This document shows, one piece after another, positions 62,532 through 64,000 of a DNA stretch of 64,000 nucleotides. Made by a program: the position numbers and the translations under genes. Every line of letters starts with the position of its first letter. Position 1 is the first letter of the stretch. The notes below the pieces were generated by a model. The model saw only the letters and a list, made by a program, of their open reading frames with translations, was not told the origin of the DNA and ran no database searches. Origin of the DNA: Marinospirillum insulare DSM 21763 (lineage in GTDB: Bacteria > Pseudomonadota > Gammaproteobacteria > Pseudomonadales > Halomonadaceae); assembly GCF_000686905.1 (NCBI RefSeq), contig NZ_JMLW01000011.1, forward strand, positions 28,096-92,095. The letters run 5' to 3'.

Positions 62532-62791
62532 CAGCGATGCCTTACTGCTTTAGCAGCTTCTATATTATATTAACTTCATACAATACTACTAAAAGGCAAT
62601 AAGTTAAAAAGGTATTTGAGTTGCATCCCAATTTAATAGTTGACCTGTTTGCTCAGGTTTAAGCATCTCACCATTAACGGTATAACCTTCTTCTTTTAAA
62701 GCCAGCTATGGTGTTTGCTCCTAGCAGTAGACTTCAGCACTAACTATAAATTCTAAGGGTTAGTAATTAGCCATAGCTAGTCAGTAGCTAA
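62532..62791. other. Leader of octaheme copy 2 and gene remnants before the IS5 element
   Basis: 260 bases. The first part is the promoter region of the octaheme gene. The remainder holds a short minus-strand coding remnant (62604-62705) and AT-rich sequence with no supported gene. Confidence 0.4.
62604..62705 (-). pseudogene. Possible C-terminal remnant of an unidentified gene
   Basis: A 33-codon open stretch on the minus strand, after an in-frame TAG, reads LALKEEGYTVNGEMLKPEQ and ends WDATQIPF then TAA. Its composition is protein-like, but there is no start signal, and the IS5 element lies 82 bases upstream of it. I do not recognise the family. It could be chance. Confidence 0.25.
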
Positions 62792-63997
62792 GGAGCCTCT
62801 GAACAAAAGCTTTAAAATGAGCTAATTCACTAATTTTCTATATTTGCGCTGAGATTTCTGTTTTTTACAAAAAAAAGCCTAATTATGGGTATATTGACTC
62901 GGTTTTTGCTGCTTTTAGGGCATAAGCCCGTTTTTTAGGCGGATTTATCCCGCCTTAGGCATGCATCGCCTCGATAAAAATAGATTGGCTAATGCAAATA
63001 AGCTATAGAGCTGCGCGGTGTTTTTCTCTAAACCACGGTAACGAGCTTTGCGGTGACCAAATTGTACTTTCAGCCAGTAGAAGGGATGCTCAACCTTGGA
63101 GCGTATCTGGCTTTTTACCGTTTCAATCTTGTCTATTAACTGACCTTCTTTTGTACCATTAGCACGTAGCTTACGGCGTTTACCGTGACGCATTGCAATT
63201 ACCCACTCTACATCTTTGTCTTTGTTTTCTTCTCGCTTATCAGCACCTAAGTAACCAGAGTCACCATAAACCTTTTGTTCTTCGCCATGCAGCAATGCAT
63301 GGGTTTGGGTGACGTCATGTACATTGGCTGCTGTGGTGCTGAGTGTATGTACTAGACCACTGGCAGCATCAACACCGATGTGAGCTTTCATACCAAAATA
63401 ATACTGATTACCCTTTTTGGTTGAGTGCATGTCTGGGTCACGAGTTTTATGCTTGTTTTTGGTCGAAGAGGGTGCAGCGATAATAGTGGCATCAACCACT
63501 GTACCTTCTTTAATGTACATGCCCTGATTGGCTAGCTGGTGATTGACCACAGCAAAGATTTGTTGTGTTAGATCGTGTTCTTCCAACAAGTGGCGAAAGC
63601 GTAATAAGGTCGTTGCATCGGGTACAGCGTCACGTCCCAGTGCGATGCCCATAAAAAGTTGAATCGCTGCACTATCATAGATTGCATCCTCTACACCTTC
63701 GTCAGAAAATCCCATCACCTGTTGCAGTAAGTACATACGCAACATACGTGAAAGTCCCATGGCAGGGCGCCCTTGTTTACCATCTGTCTTAGGATAAAAG
63801 GGTTCAATAACCGCTTCTAGAGCAGACCAAGGGACTAGACTTTCCAGATCTGCTAACAGGCGATCACGGCGGGTTTGTTTCTTTTTGCTAGTAAACTCAG
63901 CTTCGGAGAAAGAGATTTGCATAGTTTAGACTCAGAACTTAAGGTTTTAGGCTAGTTTACCAAATGCTGGCTGACTTAGGGTTTGTTCAGTGTTTCC
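62792..63997. mobile_element. Complete IS5-group insertion sequence
   Basis: 1206 bp. The ends GGAGCCTCTGAACAAA (left) and GGAAACACTGAACAAA (right, reverse complement) align without gaps at 13 of 16 positions. CTAA precedes the left end and CTA follows the right end up to the last window base, consistent with the 4-bp YTAR duplication of this group. One intact transposase gene lies inside. Confidence 0.85.
62945..63922 (-). CDS. IS5-family transposase
   Basis: 325 residues, the length of IS5 transposase (326). N-terminal FSEAEFTSKKKQTRRDRLL, then the DDE triad in GTVVDATIIAAPSSTKN, VYGDSGYLGADKRE and RSKVEHPFYWLKVQFG. The signature RDPDMHSTKKGNQYYFGMK is typical. Full length and probably active. 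Confidence 0.95.
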   Translation of the reverse strand: MQISFSEAEFTSKKKQTRRDRLLADLESLVPWSALEAVIEPFYPKTDGKQGRPAMGLSRMLRMYLLQQVMGFSDEGVEDAIYDSAAIQLFMGIALGRDAVPDATTLLRFRHLLEEHDLTQQIFAVVNHQLANQGMYIKEGTVVDATIIAAPSSTKNKHKTRDPDMHSTKKGNQYYFGMKAHIGVDAASGLVHTLSTTAANVHDVTQTHALLHGEEQKVYGDSGYLGADKREENKDKDVEWVIAMRHGKRRKLRANGTKEGQLIDKIETVKSQIRSKVEHPFYWLKVQFGHRKARYRGLEKNTAQLYSLFALANLFLSRRCMPKAG

Positions 63998-64000
63998 CTA

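Noticed and set aside
1..64000. CRISPR array or prophage
   Set aside because: No regularly spaced repeats and no phage structural, lysis or integrase genes were seen.

Overview
The window looks like chromosome from a facultatively anaerobic, nitrate-respiring gammaproteobacterium, most likely of the Oceanospirillales/Pseudomonadales type. The pst-phoU-response regulator-phoR-phoB-ubiA-ubiC block follows the Pseudomonas gene order. A nar cluster with two NarK transporters sits beside genes for oxygen-independent ubiquinone synthesis and anaerobic ribonucleotide reduction. Species cannot be fixed from sequence alone.

Layout. 1-2.7 kb: the tail of a cyclic nucleotide-binding protein, gabD, and a yciA thioesterase gene cut in two by a 166-bp miniature transposable element. 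2.8-12.6 kb: a complete Pho regulon (pstSCAB, phoU, a response regulator, phoR, phoB) with three PhoB-box candidates. 12.6-17.8 kb: ubiA, ubiC, a rubredoxin-reductase-like flavoprotein, an SCP2-like protein and two thiol-disulfide proteins. 17.8-22.9 kb: tRNA-Arg(CCG), a sodium/solute symporter with a 45-residue membrane partner, an IS200/IS605 element carrying TnpA and TnpB, and a diguanylate cyclase.

23-39.1 kb is a nitrate respiration island: moaB, two NarK-type transporters flanking a universal stress protein, narL, narX, narGHJI, a parvulin and a DNR-like regulator. 39.1-44.6 kb is an anaerobic metabolism block: ubiU, ubiV, ubiT, a class III ribonucleotide reductase whose glycyl-radical tail is a separate 58-residue protein, and nrdG. 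Two perfect FNR/DNR boxes and one near-perfect box lie here. One box, with a well-placed -10, appears to drive a small RNA of about 62 nt ending at a strong intrinsic terminator. I rate this the most interesting unannotated element in the window.

44.6-48.3 kb: an FMN glutamate-synthase-like gene coupled to azlC, azlD and an SMR exporter, then a methyltransferase. 48.3-62.5 kb: two copies of an octaheme cytochrome c / cytochrome b pair, separated by a chemoreceptor, a TonB-dependent receptor divergent from znuACB with a Zur-like palindrome between them, and a complete IS66 element. The window ends with a complete IS5-type element.

The parts fit one lifestyle. Nitrate is sensed by NarXL, imported by NarK and reduced by NarGHI with quinol. 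The quinone is supplied without oxygen by UbiUVT, and DNA precursors are made without oxygen by NrdD/NrdG. Both appear to be under an FNR/DNR-type regulator encoded at 38.3 kb. All functional statements are from reading the sequence; no database search was run.
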